A stretch of 64,000 nt of DNA from Cupriavidus gilardii (GCF_008801915.1 NZ_VZOV01000001.1:124001-188000); one strand, 5' to 3'; shown: positions 1 to 9,338, numbered from the stretch's first letter. Notes: generated from the letters alone by a model not told the origin. Program-made: numbers and translations.

Positions 1-1
1 C

Positions 2-1642
2 CTGGTCGAGCCGCAGTCGTCGGGCATCGGCGGCGGCGCCTTCATCATGCATTACGATGCGCAGACGAAGAAGGTCATCGCCTACGACGGCCGCGAGACC
101 GCGCCGGCCGGGGCCGACGAGAACTATCTGCGCTGGAAGTCCTCGACCGACCAGACCCCGCCGCTGCCCAATGCCGTGCGCAGCGGCCGCTCGATCGGCA
201 CGCCGGGCACCTTGCGCGTGCTCGAACTCGCCCATCGCGACTACGGCAAGAAGACGTGGAAGGAGCTGTTCTCGCCAGCGATCAAGCTGGCCACCGACGG
301 CTTCGCGATTCCGCCGCGCATGGCCGCGTCGATCTCCAGCGCCACCACCGTGCAGAACATCAAGCGCGATCCGGAGATGGCCGCCTACTTCCTGAATCCG
401 GACGGCACCCCGCGCGCGGTCAATACGATCCTGAAGAATCCGGCGCTGGCGCAGACCTTCACCGCGGTGGCCGAGGGCGGGGCCGATGCGTTCTACAAGG
501 ACGGTCCGATCGCGCGCGCCATCGTCGACAAGATCCGCACGACCTACGACGGCGGCACCACGCCGGGCGTGACCACGCTCGACGACCTTGCCAACTACCA
601 GGCGAAGAAGCGCGAGCCGGTCTGCACCACCTACCGGCAATACGAGATCTGCGGCATGCCGCCGCCGTCGTCGGGCGGCATCGCGGTCGGCCAGATTCTC
701 GGCATCCTGGAGAACTTCGACATGGCCAGCCATGCGCCGACCAGCATGGACCAGAACGGCGGCAAGCCCAGCGTCACCGGCGTGCATCTGGTCGGCGAGG
801 CGGGCAACCTGGCCTATGCCGATCGCAACCAGTACGTCGCCGACACCGACTTCGTGCCGTTGCCCGGCGGCAGCCCGGACACGATGCTCAACAAGAGCTA
901 TCTGGCCCAGCGCGCCGGCATGATCAGCCTGACCGCGGCGATGCCGCGGCCCGTGCCGGCCGGCAACTTCGGCGGGGCGCCGATGGGCGCGCCGATCATC
1001 GCCGAGCGCGGCACCACGCATCTGTCGCTGGTCGACAAGTATGGCAACGTGGTGGCGATGACCACGACGATCGAATCGGGACTGGGCTCGTACCACATGA
1101 CCGGCGGCTTCCTGCTGAACAACGAGCTGACCGATTTCAGCGCGGAGCCGGTCGATGCGAACGGTGCGCAGATCGCCAACCGCGTGCAGCCGCTGAAGCG
1201 GCCGCGCAGCTCGATGTCGCCGACGCTGGTGTTCGAGCGCAAGGGCGACGGCAGCCGCGGCGACTTCAAGATGACCACCGGTTCGCCCGGCGGTGCCACC
1301 ATCATCCAATACGTCGCCAAGACGCTGGTCGGCGTGCTGGACTGGAAGATGGACGCGCAGCAGGCGGTGTCGATGATCGACTTCGGTTCGAACAACGCGA
1401 CGATGATCGTCGGCGGCGAGCATCCGAACGTCGATACCAGCACGCCGCAAGGCGGCCTGCCGGGCGACAACGACCCGCTGGTCAAGGGTCTGCGCAACCT
1501 GGGTCACACCGTCAGCGTGGGCAACCAGTCGAGCGGCCTCAGTGCGATCGTGCGCGAGACGATCGGCGGCGCGCCGGCGCTGGTCGGCGGTGCCGATCCG
1601 CGGCGCGAGGGCGTGGTGCTGGGCGATACGTTCCGGCCGTGA
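2..1642 (+). CDS. ggt: Gamma-glutamyltransferase, 5' end missing
   Basis: This periplasmic Ntn-hydrolase cleaves gamma-glutamyl bonds of glutathione and related peptides. The reading frame is open from base 2, so the signal peptide and first part of the large subunit lie outside the window. The first visible residues (VEPQSSGIGGGAFIMHYD) are the family motif near the N-terminus. The autoprocessing site is GTTH; the nucleophilic Thr that starts the small subunit is at bases 1013-1015, followed by SLVDKYGNVVAMTTTI. The typical small-subunit motif PRSSMSPTLVF and a Gly-Gly loop (TTGSPGGATI) are present. An imperfect 12-bp hairpin at 1674-1704 follows the stop but has no T-run. Family assignment is firm; the physiological substrate is not shown. 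Confidence 0.93.
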   Translation: MVEPQSSGIGGGAFIMHYDAQTKKVIAYDGRETAPAGADENYLRWKSSTDQTPPLPNAVRSGRSIGTPGTLRVLELAHRDYGKKTWKELFSPAIKLATDGFAIPPRMAASISSATTVQNIKRDPEMAAYFLNPDGTPRAVNTILKNPALAQTFTAVAEGGADAFYKDGPIARAIVDKIRTTYDGGTTPGVTTLDDLANYQAKKREPVCTTYRQYEICGMPPPSSGGIAVGQILGILENFDMASHAPTSMDQNGGKPSVTGVHLVGEAGNLAYADRNQYVADTDFVPLPGGSPDTMLNKSYLAQRAGMISLTAAMPRPVPAGNFGGAPMGAPIIAERGTTHLSLVDKYGNVVAMTTTIESGLGSYHMTGGFLLNNELTDFSAEPVDANGAQIANRVQPLKRPRSSMSPTLVFERKGDGSRGDFKMTTGSPGGATIIQYVAKTLVGVLDWKMDAQQAVSMIDFGSNNATMIVGGEHPNVDTSTPQGGLPGDNDPLVKGLRNLGHTVSVGNQSSGLSAIVRETIGGAPALVGGADPRREGVVLGDTFRP

Positions 1643-1800
1643 TGGCGGCGCGTTAGCGCGGCAGTGAAGGGGCGGGTCGGGTCCTGTACGAGCAGGCCCG
1701 GCCCGCTTCGCTTGCAGCGCCGGTTCGGGCCGGCGCCGGCAGCGCCCCGGTACAATGGCCGCTTTCCGCTTGCGCGCTGACTCTTGAATCTCTCGTCCCC

Positions 1801-3006
1801 ATGACCACGCTAGGAACGCCCCTGTCCCCCCGTGCCACCAAAGTGATGCTGCTCGGCTCCGGAGAGCTCGGCAAGGAAGTGCTGATCGCCCTGCAGCGGC
1901 TCGGCGTCGAAACCATCGCGGTCGACCGCTACGAGAACGCGCCGGGCCAGCAGGTCGCGCACCATGCGCGCACCATCGCGATGAGCGACCCCGAACAGCT
2001 GAAGGCGCTGATCGAGGCCGAGCGGCCCGATCTGGTGGTGCCCGAGATCGAGGCGATCGCCACGCCGATGCTCGAGGCGCTCGAGGCGGCCGGCACGGTG
2101 CGCGTGATCCCGACCGCCCGTGCTGCGCGGCTGACCATGGACCGCGAGGGCATTCGCCGGCTGGCGGCCGAGACGCTGGGCCTGCCGACCAGCCCATATC
2201 GCTTCTGCGATTCGCTGCAGGAACTGCGCGACGCGATCGACGGCGGCATCGGCTACCCGTGCGTGGTCAAGCCGGTGATGAGCAGCTCGGGCAAGGGGCA
2301 GAGCAAGCTTGACGGTCCGCAGGACGTCGAGCGTGCGTGGGAATACGCGATGGCCGGCGGGCGCGTCAGCCACGGCCGCGTGATCGTCGAAGGCTTCATC
2401 GATTTCGATTACGAGATCACCTTGCTGACCGTGCGTGCCCGCGGCGCCGACGGCGGCATCGAGACGCATTTCTGCGAGCCGATCGGCCATCTGCAGCAGG
2501 CCGGCGATTACGTCGAGAGCTGGCAGCCGCATCCGATGCATCCCGCCGCGTTGCAGAAGGCGCGCGAGATCGCCCGTGCGGTGACCGGCGATCTCGGCGG
2601 TCAGGGGCTGTTCGGCGTCGAGCTGTTCGTCAAGGGCGAGCAGGTCTGGTTCAGCGAGGTCAGCCCGCGCCCGCACGACACCGGCATGGTGACGATGATC
2701 ACGCAGTGGCAGAGCGAATTCGAACTGCATGCGCGCGCGATTCTGGGCCTGCCGGTCGATACCGCGCTGAAGAGCCCGGGCGCGAGCGCGGTGATCTACG
2801 GCGGCGTGGAAGGGGAGGGCGTGGTGTTCGACGGCGTCGACGAGGCGCTGCGCGTGCCCCGCACCGATCTGCGGCTGTTCGGCAAGCCGGAGAGCTTTAC
2901 CAAGCGCCGCATGGGTGTGGCGCTCGCCTACGATGGCGATGTCGAGACTGCGCGAGCCAACGCGCGAGAAGCGGCAGGCAAGGTGTTGCCGCGGCTGCCT
3001 GGATGA
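1801..3006 (+). CDS. purT: Formate-dependent phosphoribosylglycinamide formyltransferase (GAR transformylase 2)
   Basis: PurT uses ATP and formate to formylate GAR in purine synthesis, a folate-independent alternative to PurN, in the cytosol. The 401-residue length matches the family (about 390-400). Visible landmarks are the N-terminal dinucleotide-like motif [12 protein letters not shown], followed by [16 protein letters not shown], the ATP-grasp segment [16 protein letters not shown] and the metal-binding region [25 protein letters not shown]. The ATG at 1801 has no strong Shine-Dalgarno, but the conserved MLLGSGELG block begins 15 residues in, which supports this start. The gene stands alone; the downstream neighbour is convergent, with a palindromic repeat between them. 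Confidence 0.95.
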   Translation: MTTLGTPLSPRATKVMLLGSGELGKEVLIALQRLGVETIAVDRYENAPGQQVAHHARTIAMSDPEQLKALIEAERPDLVVPEIEAIATPMLEALEAAGTVRVIPTARAARLTMDREGIRRLAAETLGLPTSPYRFCDSLQELRDAIDGGIGYPCVVKPVMSSSGKGQSKLDGPQDVERAWEYAMAGGRVSHGRVIVEGFIDFDYEITLLTVRARGADGGIETHFCEPIGHLQQAGDYVESWQPHPMHPAALQKAREIARAVTGDLGGQGLFGVELFVKGEQVWFSEVSPRPHDTGMVTMITQWQSEFELHARAILGLPVDTALKSPGASAVIYGGVEGEGVVFDGVDEALRVPRTDLRLFGKPESFTKRRMGVALAYDGDVETARANAREAAGKVLPRLPG

Positions 3007-3040
3007 TCAGCCGATGAGTGGATAGCAACCGCTATTTGCT

Positions 3041-3148
3041 CCCCTCTCCCGCTCGCGGGAGAGGGGCTGGGGGAGAGGGCAAGCGCGGCCGCCATGCCGG
3101 CGCCGTTGCCCTTCTCCCCAACCCGCTGCCCGGTGGTGAGAGGGAGAA
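3041..3148. repeat. Dispersed palindromic repeat, family 1, compound copy
   Basis: A perfect 12-bp inverted repeat (CCCCTCTCCCGC, 2-nt loop, complement) spans 3041-3066. It is followed by a G-rich tail (3067-3080) and, at 3107-3148, a partial inverted copy of the same block. It lies between the convergent purT and sensor-kinase genes, where it could fold as a terminator in either direction. Other copies of the core are at 30238, 33794 and 48085. Confidence 0.8.
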
Positions 3149-3164
3149 CACCATCGCCGTGCGC

Positions 3165-4598
3165 TCACGCCGCGGCCCGTCTCGTTGGCGCGCTCGTCTG
3201 CGCCATCGCCCGCGGCAGCCACATGCCGACCCACAGCCCGTGCGGCAGCGCATTGCGGGCCGCGATGCCGCCGCCGTGCGCCGCAATGCTGGCCATCGCG
3301 ATGCTCAGGCCGAGCCCCGAGCCTTCGCCGTCCGGCCGCGCACCGTCGCGGACCCGATAGAAGGGCTCGAACAGATGCGGCAGCGCATCGGCCGGCACGC
3401 CCGGACCGCCGTCGACGATATCGAGTTCGAGCCGATCGCCAACGCTGCGCAGCGTCACGCGGATCGGCGAGGCCGGATCGGTGTGCCGGATCGCATTGCG
3501 CAGCACGTTGTCGATCGCACTGGCCAGGCGCACTCGATCGCCCATCACCATCGCGGGCGGCGGGGCCGTCCATTCGATCGAGACGCCACGCGCCGCGGCC
3601 TCGAAGCGCGCGTCCTCGACCACGGCCTGCACCACGCCGGCCAGTTCCAGCGGCTGCAACGGCAAGCCCTTGGCGCCGAGCCGGGCCAGCGTCAGCGTAT
3701 GCGCGACCAGGCCGTCGAGCCGCTCGATCTCGCGCTCGATCCGATCGAGTTGCACCGACAGCCGGCCATCGTCGCGCCTGGCCAGTTCGGTCGAAACCTG
3801 CAGCCGTGCCAGCGGTGAACGCAGTTCATGGGCGATATTGCGCAGCATCCGTTCACGCGATCTGACCAGCGCCTCCAGCCGCGCCGCCATGCTGTCGAAA
3901 TCGCGCGCCAGATGGCCCAGTTCGTCGGCGCGCGCGGCCAGCGCGGGCGGCATGCGCGCACGCAGATCGCCGCCGGCCAGCGCGCGGACCGCCTCGCGCA
4001 CGCTCTGCACCGGCGCGGTGACATGGCGCGTCAGCGCCCAGCACAGCGGCGCGCTGACGGCCAGCGCGAACAGGCCGAGCGCCAGCATCACCGGCGACAG
4101 ATGCAGCATCTCCCAACGCGAGGAGTCGAACGGCAGGAACACCAGCAGCAGATCCTCGCCGCCGGGCAGCGGGATCGCCTGCGGGTCCCACCAGGACACG
4201 CTGGCGCCCGGGGCCAGCGGCAGCGTGGCGCGATCGTGGTCGAGCGGCGCGCTCGCGGCGAGCGCATGGCGCGGGCGCTCCAGCGTACTGACCCAGTCAT
4301 GCACCCGTGTCGGCAGGCGGCGCTCCAGGATATCGGCGTTGTGCTCGTCGACCAGGTAGATCTGCAGCGCCGAGAAGCGCGAGTCCATCGCGCGCACCCA
4401 GCGCTCCAGCCCCGGCCGCCCCTGCGTGCGCGCGATCTGCAGCGCGTCCTGCGTCAGGCTGGCCGGATTGAGACCGTCCAGCGCCTGGAAGCGATACCAG
4501 GCGACCGATGCGGTCAGCGCCATGCCGATCGCCACGATCGCGGCCATGCCGGCCCAGAAGGCGAGGAAGTTGCGCCAGAACAGCGGCAGCGATGCCAT
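3165..4598 (-). CDS. Two-component sensor histidine kinase
   Basis: This is an inner-membrane sensor kinase of 477 residues. A membrane segment lies at about residues 12-34, then a roughly 130-residue periplasmic region, a second segment at about 167-190 and a HAMP linker. The HisKA dimerisation helix carries the phospho-accepting His at residue 257 (NIAHELRSPLARLQ). The catalytic ATPase domain shows the N box (NVLRNAIRHT), DGGPGVP and GSGLGLSIA. The layout is that of CpxA/RstB-like kinases. It starts 3 bp after the response-regulator stop, so the two are co-transcribed. The signal cannot be read from sequence; neither flanking gene (purT or the TonB receptor) is an evident target. Confidence 0.9.
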   Translation of the reverse strand: MASLPLFWRNFLAFWAGMAAIVAIGMALTASVAWYRFQALDGLNPASLTQDALQIARTQGRPGLERWVRAMDSRFSALQIYLVDEHNADILERRLPTRVHDWVSTLERPRHALAASAPLDHDRATLPLAPGASVSWWDPQAIPLPGGEDLLLVFLPFDSSRWEMLHLSPVMLALGLFALAVSAPLCWALTRHVTAPVQSVREAVRALAGGDLRARMPPALAARADELGHLARDFDSMAARLEALVRSRERMLRNIAHELRSPLARLQVSTELARRDDGRLSVQLDRIEREIERLDGLVAHTLTLARLGAKGLPLQPLELAGVVQAVVEDARFEAAARGVSIEWTAPPPAMVMGDRVRLASAIDNVLRNAIRHTDPASPIRVTLRSVGDRLELDIVDGGPGVPADALPHLFEPFYRVRDGARPDGEGSGLGLSIAMASIAAHGGGIAARNALPHGLWVGMWLPRAMAQTSAPTRRAAA

Positions 4599-4601
4599 GG
4601 C

Positions 4602-5309
4602 TCAAGCCACCAGCACGTAGCCGCGACCGCGCTGGTTGCGGATGACCGTCGTGGCCCCGGACCCGTCCAGCCCCAGCTTGCGGCGCAGGCTGCTGATATG
4701 CGTATCGATGCTGCGGTCGTAGCGGTCCGGCACGCGCCCCAGCGCGTATTGGCCCAGCTGTTCGCGCGCAACCACCTGTCCCGGCGAGCGCATCAGCATT
4801 TCCAGGATCCGCGTTTCCGCGCCGGTCAGCGAGGTCTCGCCATGGGCCTGCACGGCCTTGCCGGATCCCGGGTGCAAGGTCAGCCCGCCAACCGTCAGCG
4901 TGTCGGCCGCACTGTCCGGCGTGATGTCGAAGCGGCGCAGCACCGCGCCGATGCGCGCCTTCAACTCACGTGGGCTGAACGGCTTGGCCAGATAGTCGTC
5001 GGCGCCGAGCTCCAGTCCGATCACGCGATCGGTTTCGTCGCCATGCGCGGTGAACATGATGACCGGGCGCTGCGAACGCGCGCGATGGCGGCGCAGCAGT
5101 TCGAGCCCGTTGCCGTCGGGCAGCATCAGATCGAGCAGCGCCAGGTCGTGATCGTCGCGCGCCAGCAGCGCCTCGCCGTCGGCGCCGCGATGCACGACCG
5201 AGAAATGCCAGCGCTCCGGCTCGAAGTATTCGCGCAGCATCTGCGTCAGTTCGACGTCGTCGTCGATCAGCAGGATGCGCCTTGGCGCTTCAGGCGAGCG
5301 TACTTGCAT
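4602..5309 (-). CDS. OmpR-family response regulator
   Basis: This is a 235-residue DNA-binding response regulator. The receiver domain has the acidic pair DDD at about residues 16-18, the phospho-acceptor Asp at about residue 60 (LALLDLMLPDGNG), and the conserved Lys in DYLAKPFSPREL. The winged-helix output domain ends in the classic HISSLRRKLG...IRNQRGRGYVLVA. It is the first gene of the leftward pair with the kinase at 3165-4598. The 200-bp gap upstream is shared with the TonB receptor, so it may be divergently expressed from the Fur-box region; that is inference. Confidence 0.92.
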   Translation of the reverse strand: MQVRSPEAPRRILLIDDDVELTQMLREYFEPERWHFSVVHRGADGEALLARDDHDLALLDLMLPDGNGLELLRRHRARSQRPVIMFTAHGDETDRVIGLELGADDYLAKPFSPRELKARIGAVLRRFDITPDSAADTLTVGGLTLHPGSGKAVQAHGETSLTGAETRILEMLMRSPGQVVAREQLGQYALGRVPDRYDRSIDTHISSLRRKLGLDGSGATTVIRNQRGRGYVLVA

Positions 5310-5442
5310 GCGAATCGGAAAGGGTAGGCACCGTCTCCGTGAGCGGCGATCGAGCCGCGATCGCGCGTCACGTCAAGAAGTGCAAAGAAGTCAAAAGCTG
5401 TCCAAAGCCCGTTGATGAGCCCGGCGGACCACATTCTAATAT

Positions 5443-5461
5443 GAGAATGATTGTTATTCAC
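5443..5461 (+). promoter_or_regulatory. Candidate Fur box
   Basis: GAGAATGATTGTTATTCAC matches 13 of 19 positions of the classical Fur consensus. It sits in a locally AT-rich patch 48 bp before the TonB-receptor start. It predicts iron repression of the receptor and the siderophore-binding protein. Confidence 0.72.
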
Positions 5462-5508
5462 AAGTCCGGTTACCTGTGACGTGCCGGGCATACGGGGAAA
5501 TCGCGAGC

Positions 5509-7605
5509 ATGGGCAGTAGCAGCAGTAGCAGCAATAGCGGCAATATCGGCAGGAAGGCGGGATCGGCGGGCAGTACGACAACGAGGGGTCAACGCAGGCC
5601 ACCCGCCGTGGCACGAGTCGCCGCCACGCTGTGCGCGGGCGGCGCGGCATGGATGGCAGGCGGTGCGCTGGCGCAGCCGGCCGCCGGCGAGGCCAAGGCG
5701 CCGGCCGCGCCGGCCACGCTCGAGACCGTGGTGGTCACCGCCTCCGGCTACGAGCAGCAGATCAAGGAAGCGCCCGCGTCGATTTCGGTGATCACGCGCG
5801 AGGCGCTGGAGACGGGTGCCTATCGCGACATCAACGACGCGCTGATCGGCGTGCCGGGCGTGGTGGTCACCGGCGGCGCCGACCGGCAGGACATCAGCCT
5901 GCGCGGCATGGGGGCCAAGTACACGCAGATTCTGATCGACGGCAAGCGCCAGAGCTCGCGCGAGACCCGCACCAACTCGGACAGCGCCGGCGTCGAGGGC
6001 GGATGGACGCCGCCGCTGGCCGCGATCGAACGGATCGAGGTGGTGCGCGGGCCGATGTCGTCGCTGTACGGCTCGGACGCGATGGGTGGCGTGATCAACA
6101 TCATCACGCGCAAGGTGCCGAAGCGATGGACCGGCGAGGTGCGCACCGATGCCACGCTGCAGCAGCACAGCGCCTCCGGCAACATCTACCAGGGCAACTT
6201 CTATCTGGCCGGCCCGCTGCAGACCGATCTGCTTGGATTGCAGCTGTACGGCCAGTACACGCACCGCGAGGAGGACGACATCGCCTACGGCTTCCGCGGC
6301 CGCGATACGCGCAACGTGACCGCGAAGCTCGCGCTGACGCCGAACCGCAACCACGACATCGTGCTCGAGGCAACCTCGATGCGGCAGAACATCGAGGAGA
6401 CGCTGGGCCGCACCGTGGCGCCGCTGCAGCCTGGCGCAAGCTGTCCGCGCACCGGCTGCCCGGCATCGTCCGAGACCGACTACCGCAGCGAGAAATACGC
6501 GCTGTCGCACACCGGCCGCTGGGGCTTCGCGACCTCGGACAGCTATATCCAGCAGGAAGAGTTCGACAACCGCTCGCGCCGGATGAAGGTCAAGAACCTG
6601 GACATGCGCACCAGCTGGACGATGCCGCTTGGCAACCACATGCTGACCGTCGGCGCGAACTATCTGAACCAGCGCCTGAACGACCAGACCGGCAACCAGA
6701 TCGCGGGCGGGCCGAACCAGGTCGAGCGCTATCAATGGGCGCTGTTCGCCGAGGACGAATGGCGGCTGACAGAGCGCTTCGCGCTGACCGGCGGCCTGCG
6801 CATGGACAAGGACGAGAAGTTCGGCGACCACTACAGTCCGCGTCTCTACGGTGTCTGGCAAGTGGCAGACCGCTGGACCGTCAAGGGCGGCGTGTCGACC
6901 GGCTTCCGCGCTCCCGACCTGCGCCAGACCGTGGCCGGATGGGGCCAGACCAGCCGCGGCGGCAATATGTACGGCAATCCGGACCTGAAGCCCGAGACCT
7001 CGGTCACGCAGGAGATCGGGCTGCTGTACGACAACGGCACGGGCTTCAACGCGGGCTTCACCGTGTTCAACAACGACTTCAAGGACAAGATCACGCGCGT
7101 CGCCTGCCCGCTCACGCAATGCACCGACGGGCCGAACCAGTTCGGCGCCAACCCGACGACCTACATGAACGTCGACAAGGCGTACTCGCGCGGCATCGAG
7201 GCGAACCTGAAGTGGCCGCTGGCGCGCAACTGGTCGCTGGTCGGCAGCTATACCTTCACCAAGTCGGAGCAGGAGAGCGGCCAGTACCAGGGCCAGCCGC
7301 TGAACCAGCTGCCCAAACACCTGCTGACGGCCACGCTGAACTGGCAGGCCACCGGCGCGCTGCGCGCCTGGACCCGCGTCAACCATCGCGGCAAGGAAAG
7401 CCAGCCGATCACCGGACCGTCGTCGAGCACCGTGGTAGCGCCGTCGTACACCTTCGTCGACCTGGGCGCGACCTACGCGGTCAACAAGAACGTGTCGGTG
7501 TTCGCCGGCATCTACAACGTGTTCGACAAGTCGGTCCGCTATGCCGACTACGGCTATGTCGAAGACGGCCGGCGCTACTGGATGAGCGTCTCGGTCAAGT
7601 TCTGA
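5509..7605 (+). CDS. TonB-dependent siderophore receptor, FepA/CirA type
   Basis: This outer-membrane ferric-siderophore receptor is 698 residues from the chosen ATG. An upstream GTG at 5476 is in frame, but the ATG at 5509 has a GGGGAAA ribosome site 8 nt before it. The unusual N-terminus (GSSSSSSNSGNIG) is encoded by an AGC/AGT repeat and precedes the export signal ending ...GGALAQP. The TonB box is ETVVVTA. The plug shows LRGMGAKYTQILIDGKR and IERIEVVRGPMSSLYGSDAMGGVINIITRKV, close to CirA/FepA plugs. The barrel ends in an aromatic residue (...MSVSVKF). A Fur box precedes it and a siderophore-binding protein follows 11 bp later. The exact siderophore (catecholate by analogy with CirA/FepA) is inferred. 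Confidence 0.92.
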   Translation: MGSSSSSSNSGNIGRKAGSAGSTTTRGQRRPPAVARVAATLCAGGAAWMAGGALAQPAAGEAKAPAAPATLETVVVTASGYEQQIKEAPASISVITREALETGAYRDINDALIGVPGVVVTGGADRQDISLRGMGAKYTQILIDGKRQSSRETRTNSDSAGVEGGWTPPLAAIERIEVVRGPMSSLYGSDAMGGVINIITRKVPKRWTGEVRTDATLQQHSASGNIYQGNFYLAGPLQTDLLGLQLYGQYTHREEDDIAYGFRGRDTRNVTAKLALTPNRNHDIVLEATSMRQNIEETLGRTVAPLQPGASCPRTGCPASSETDYRSEKYALSHTGRWGFATSDSYIQQEEFDNRSRRMKVKNLDMRTSWTMPLGNHMLTVGANYLNQRLNDQTGNQIAGGPNQVERYQWALFAEDEWRLTERFALTGGLRMDKDEKFGDHYSPRLYGVWQVADRWTVKGGVSTGFRAPDLRQTVAGWGQTSRGGNMYGNPDLKPETSVTQEIGLLYDNGTGFNAGFTVFNNDFKDKITRVACPLTQCTDGPNQFGANPTTYMNVDKAYSRGIEANLKWPLARNWSLVGSYTFTKSEQESGQYQGQPLNQLPKHLLTATLNWQATGALRAWTRVNHRGKESQPITGPSSSTVVAPSYTFVDLGATYAVNKNVSVFAGIYNVFDKSVRYADYGYVEDGRRYWMSVSVKF

Positions 7606-7616
7606 GGAGTCCGGCC

Positions 7617-8615
7617 ATGCAATCGATTTCGTTCAACATGTCCGCCGCGTTCGCCGCGCTGTCGATCTGCGCAGCCTGCAGCGCGTTCGCGGCGGCACCG
7701 ACGGCGACGTCCACCGCCACCGGCCACGCGCTGTCGATCGCCCATGCAAAGGGCACCACGACGCTGGCCGCGCCGCCCGCCAAGGTCGTCACGATGGACC
7801 TGTCCACGCTCGATACGCTCGATGCGCTCGGCGTGCCCGTCGCCGGCGTCCCCGCAACGAAGCTGCCCGCGCATCTGGTCCGCTATCAGGACGACAGCGT
7901 GGTCAAGGTCGGCACGCTGTTCGAACCGAATCAGGCGGTGATCGAGGCGATCGCACCGGGCCTGATCGTCGTCGGCGGACGTTCGGCCAGGCAGTACGAG
8001 GCGCTGTCCCGGCTTGCACCGACGGTGGACCTGAGCATCGATCGCGGCGACCGCATCGGCAGCATCGCCCGCCATGCCGACAGCCTCGGCCGCGTGTTCG
8101 GCCGCCAGCAGCAGGCCGGCAGTGCCGTGCAGGCCCTGCGCGCAAGCGTGGAGGCGCTGAAGCAAAAGGCCGCCACCGCCGGCACCGCGCTGGTGGTGCT
8201 GATCGCCGGCGAGCACATCAGCGCACAAGGGCCGGGATCGCGCTTCGGCACCGTGCACGATGCGTTCGGCTTCCAGGCGGCCCTGCCGGGCCTGAATCCG
8301 GAGGGCAAGGGAACGAAGCTGACGGTGCAGCAGGTCAGGGAGGCCAATCCCGACTGGCTGTTCGTGATCGACCGCGACGCGGCGGTCGGCAAGCCGCCGT
8401 CGGCTGCGCTCGCCTCGATCGACGGCGCCGCGCTGGGGCGCAATGCCGCCGGCAAGCCGGTGCGCGTGGTCAAGCTCGACCCGGTCCTGTGGTACCTGAT
8501 GGATGGCGGCGGTGTGCGGGGGATGCAGCTGACGGTGCAGCAAATCAGCGATGTCCTGCGCGATGCCGTCCCGCCCCCAACTTCCGTCGTTCCCGCGCAT
8601 GCGGGAACCCAGTGA
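7617..8615 (+). CDS. Iron-siderophore ABC transporter substrate-binding protein
   Basis: This is a periplasmic binding protein of 332 residues (FepB/FatB class, helical-backbone fold). It has a signal peptide (cleavage near AFAAAP), the AAPPAKVVTMDLSTLDTLDALGVPVAGV entry motif and PGLIVVGGRSARQYEALS. It starts 11 bp after the receptor stop with a GGAG site, so the two form one Fur-controlled unit. No membrane permease or ATPase follows; they must lie elsewhere. The last ten residues (SVVPAHAGTQ) are encoded by a dispersed palindromic repeat that has run into the gene's end and supplied the stop codon, so the native C-terminus may have been a little different. Confidence 0.87.
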   Translation: MQSISFNMSAAFAALSICAACSAFAAAPTATSTATGHALSIAHAKGTTTLAAPPAKVVTMDLSTLDTLDALGVPVAGVPATKLPAHLVRYQDDSVVKVGTLFEPNQAVIEAIAPGLIVVGGRSARQYEALSRLAPTVDLSIDRGDRIGSIARHADSLGRVFGRQQQAGSAVQALRASVEALKQKAATAGTALVVLIAGEHISAQGPGSRFGTVHDAFGFQAALPGLNPEGKGTKLTVQQVREANPDWLFVIDRDAAVGKPPSAALASIDGAALGRNAAGKPVRVVKLDPVLWYLMDGGGVRGMQLTVQQISDVLRDAVPPPTSVVPAHAGTQ

Positions 8616-8674
8616 CTTTCGGCGAGGCCAGCGGATAAAGACGCTGGGCCCCCGCGTTCGCGGGGGCGACGGGA
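8584..8674. repeat. Dispersed palindromic repeat, family 2, two hairpins
   Basis: Two perfect hairpins are joined by about 40 nt: GTTCCCGC/GCGGGAAC at 8589-8608 and GCCCCCGCG/CGCGGGGGC at 8648-8667. Each is next to a CCAGTG/CGCTGGG-type flank, in opposite orientation. The left hairpin lies inside the end of the siderophore-binding protein gene; the right one lies just before the convergent DinB gene stop. A decayed copy is at 15474-15560 and a single hairpin at 36010-36030. Confidence 0.8.
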
Positions 8675-8697
8675 TGTGGAACGGCGATTGCCGCGGG

Positions 8698-9204
8698 CTA
8701 GGCAGCGATCGCGGTTTCCGCGTGCATCTTCCCAAGCAGCCACTGCAGCCCCGCCAGATGCTGCTGGTCGTGGCTGCATAGATAGTGCACGAGGCTGCGG
8801 ACCGTCAGCGGCCCGTAGCCCTCGAACTTTGCGGTGCGGGCAAGCTGCCGGTCGTCCAGCCCGGCGATCAGCGCGACGGTCTTCTCGCGCGCCGCGCGGA
8901 AGTCTGCGAGCGCCTGCCCGCCATCGGCCGTCGCATAGGCACGCTCGATTGCCAGCGCGTCGCCGTCGATCGACGGCAGCAGCGGGTGGGTTTCGCTCAG
9001 TGTGCGCTCAAGGCGCAGGTGATAGCCGTCGATCTCGATATCCCGAACGTGGCACAGCTGGCCGATCGGGGTGAACGGCTCGCTCGGCACGCCGTCCCAG
9101 CTGGCCGGCGACCAGTTGCGATGCGTGGCCGGAACGGCCCCGTAGAAGGCTTCCAGTTGGCGCGGGAAGTCGCGCAGGGCGGCAAGGGTGGCGGCGTCGA
9201 TCAT
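8698..9204 (-). CDS. DinB-like (DUF664-type) four-helix-bundle protein
   Basis: This is a 168-residue cytosolic protein resembling the DinB/YfiT metal-binding bundle. Potential metal ligands are the His in QLCHVRDIEIDGYHLRLER (about residues 52 and 62) and the C-terminal HDQQHLAGLQWLL (about 145-149), the usual three-His pattern. The chosen ATG (9204) starts directly at the conserved region (MIDAATLAALRDFPRQLEAFY) but has a weak ribosome site. An in-frame ATG overlapping the thioredoxin stop (ATGA at 9339-9342) would add 46 residues that look non-native, though it would couple the two genes. Function in this family is mostly unknown; bacillithiol/mycothiol-type thiol transfer is one known role. 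Confidence 0.78.
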   Translation of the reverse strand: MIDAATLAALRDFPRQLEAFYGAVPATHRNWSPASWDGVPSEPFTPIGQLCHVRDIEIDGYHLRLERTLSETHPLLPSIDGDALAIERAYATADGGQALADFRAAREKTVALIAGLDDRQLARTAKFEGYGPLTVRSLVHYLCSHDQQHLAGLQWLLGKMHAETAIAA

Positions 9205-9338
9205 GTCGTGGGGGCGCTTGGGCTCGGCGTGGTAGAACGCATGGCGAAATGTACCGAGCGCCGCGGCACGTCGACAACCATGATGCCGCTGTTTCCCTCC
9301 GGCGGACCGGAACAGAGCCGCGCGAACCCGCGCCTCGG

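Noticed and set aside
1674-1704. Terminator after gamma-glutamyltransferase
   Set aside because: The stem is imperfect and lacks a T-run, so it is mentioned only within the gene entry.
5470-7386. A 638-codon open frame antisense to the siderophore receptor
   Set aside because: It is a GC-rich mirror of a well-supported gene; composition is Arg/Ala/Gly/Val repeats without any family motif. The same applies to long antisense frames at 16807-18720, 24751-27309 and 50203-52893.
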